Below are positions 5,113 to 5,244 of a stretch of DNA of 5,244 bases, in pieces. The first letter of the stretch is position 1. Every line of letters starts with the position of its first letter. Origin of the DNA: Planctomycetaceae bacterium (lineage in GTDB: Bacteria; Planctomycetota; Planctomycetia; Pirellulales; Thermoguttaceae); contig JAITQJ010000210.1 of the NCBI GenBank assembly GCA_031288955.1, positions 1 to 5,244 on the forward strand, in the 5' to 3' direction. Below the pieces are notes generated by a model, which saw only the letters and a program-made list of their open reading frames with translations, had not been told where the DNA came from and did no database searches. The position numbers were made by a program, and so were the translations under genes.

Positions 5113-5244
5113 CTACTTCCCACAGAATAGAAAAATAGCCCTCACGACAACGACTATGACTATGACTATCCCCACGCTACCCCACCAACCAGCGTTACTC
5201 GACGGTTCCCCTGTAGCACCGGCGGGCGATAAGTCAAATTCTTC
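5113..5244 (-). CDS. C-terminal end of a second membrane-anchored protein (partial)
   Basis: The minus strand is open from the window edge to a TAG at 5115-5113, giving 43 residues of the C terminus of a larger gene. An acidic, Gly/Ser/Pro-containing stretch (EEFDLSPAG, then GEPSSNAG) leads into WWGSVG and a single hydrophobic helix made almost entirely of Ile and Val (IVIVIVVVV), followed by RAIFLFCGK. This looks like a linker plus tail anchor. The function cannot be told because the main body is outside the window. The gene points the same way as the coiled-coil gene and may share its transcript. It was too short to stand out by length; the in-frame stop, the membrane-helix composition and the same-strand neighbour are the evidence. 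Confidence 0.6.
   Translation of the reverse strand, partial: EEFDLSPAGATGEPSSNAGWWGSVGIVIVIVVVVRAIFLFCGK
5152..5169. repeat. Tandem hexamer GACTAT x3 within a transmembrane segment
   Basis: Three perfect head-to-tail copies of GACTAT, preceded by a variant copy GACAAC (5146-5151). On the coding minus strand they read as repeated Ile-Val pairs in the membrane helix of the partial gene. Gain or loss of a copy would change the helix by two residues without breaking the frame. Confidence 0.8.

Noticed and set aside
1..5244. CRISPR array, tRNA or rRNA gene, insertion sequence ends
   Set aside because: No regularly spaced repeats, cloverleaf pattern, ribosomal RNA stretch, or terminal inverted repeats with target duplication were seen.

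Overview
The window looks like a piece of a bacterial chromosome of roughly balanced base composition, most likely from the Planctomycetota. The main evidence is the methionine aminopeptidase: its LFKGVPG, PFPAVTCISVNE, VSVDTGC, GWCGDSA and SAHFEHT blocks read like planctomycete type I enzymes as I remember them. The scarcity of Shine-Dalgarno sequences and the Rpn-type nuclease gene fit this. The lineage is inferred, not proven.

Layout, left to right. (1) Positions 1-274, minus strand: the 5' part of an Rpn/PD-(D/E)XK transposase-like nuclease gene, cut by the window edge. (2) 274-343: a compact region where two TTGACA promoters, one per strand, face each other with their -10 boxes 5 bp apart. 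(3) 344-1183, plus strand: map, methionine aminopeptidase, with all metal ligands present and a short insertion between the two metal-binding aspartates. (4) 1208-3981, minus strand: two genes for exported carbohydrate-active enzymes, transcribed right to left as a likely operon. The first is a five-bladed beta-propeller glycosidase-like protein (2899-3981); the second is an (alpha/alpha)6-barrel MGH1/GH63-like glycoside hydrolase (1208-2845). A perfect consensus promoter (TTGACA, 17 bp, TATAAT) lies just upstream, next to a 20-bp perfect palindrome. (5) 4100-5244, minus strand: a 307-residue protein with an unrecognised N-terminal domain, a Pro-rich linker, a coiled coil and a C-terminal membrane anchor, preceded by the tail of another gene that also ends in a membrane helix.

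How they fit together: the two secreted enzymes probably attack the same polysaccharide outside the cytoplasm and are probably controlled as one unit at the 4000-4065 promoter region. map is a housekeeping gene converging on that operon with only 24 bp between stops. The two C-terminally membrane-anchored proteins at the right look like a separate module of unknown function. They are the least explained part of the window, together with the enzyme pair, which does not match the textbook catalytic pattern of its propeller relatives. No rRNA, tRNA, CRISPR array or insertion sequence was seen. Apart from the genes listed there is no gene-free stretch longer than about 120 bases.
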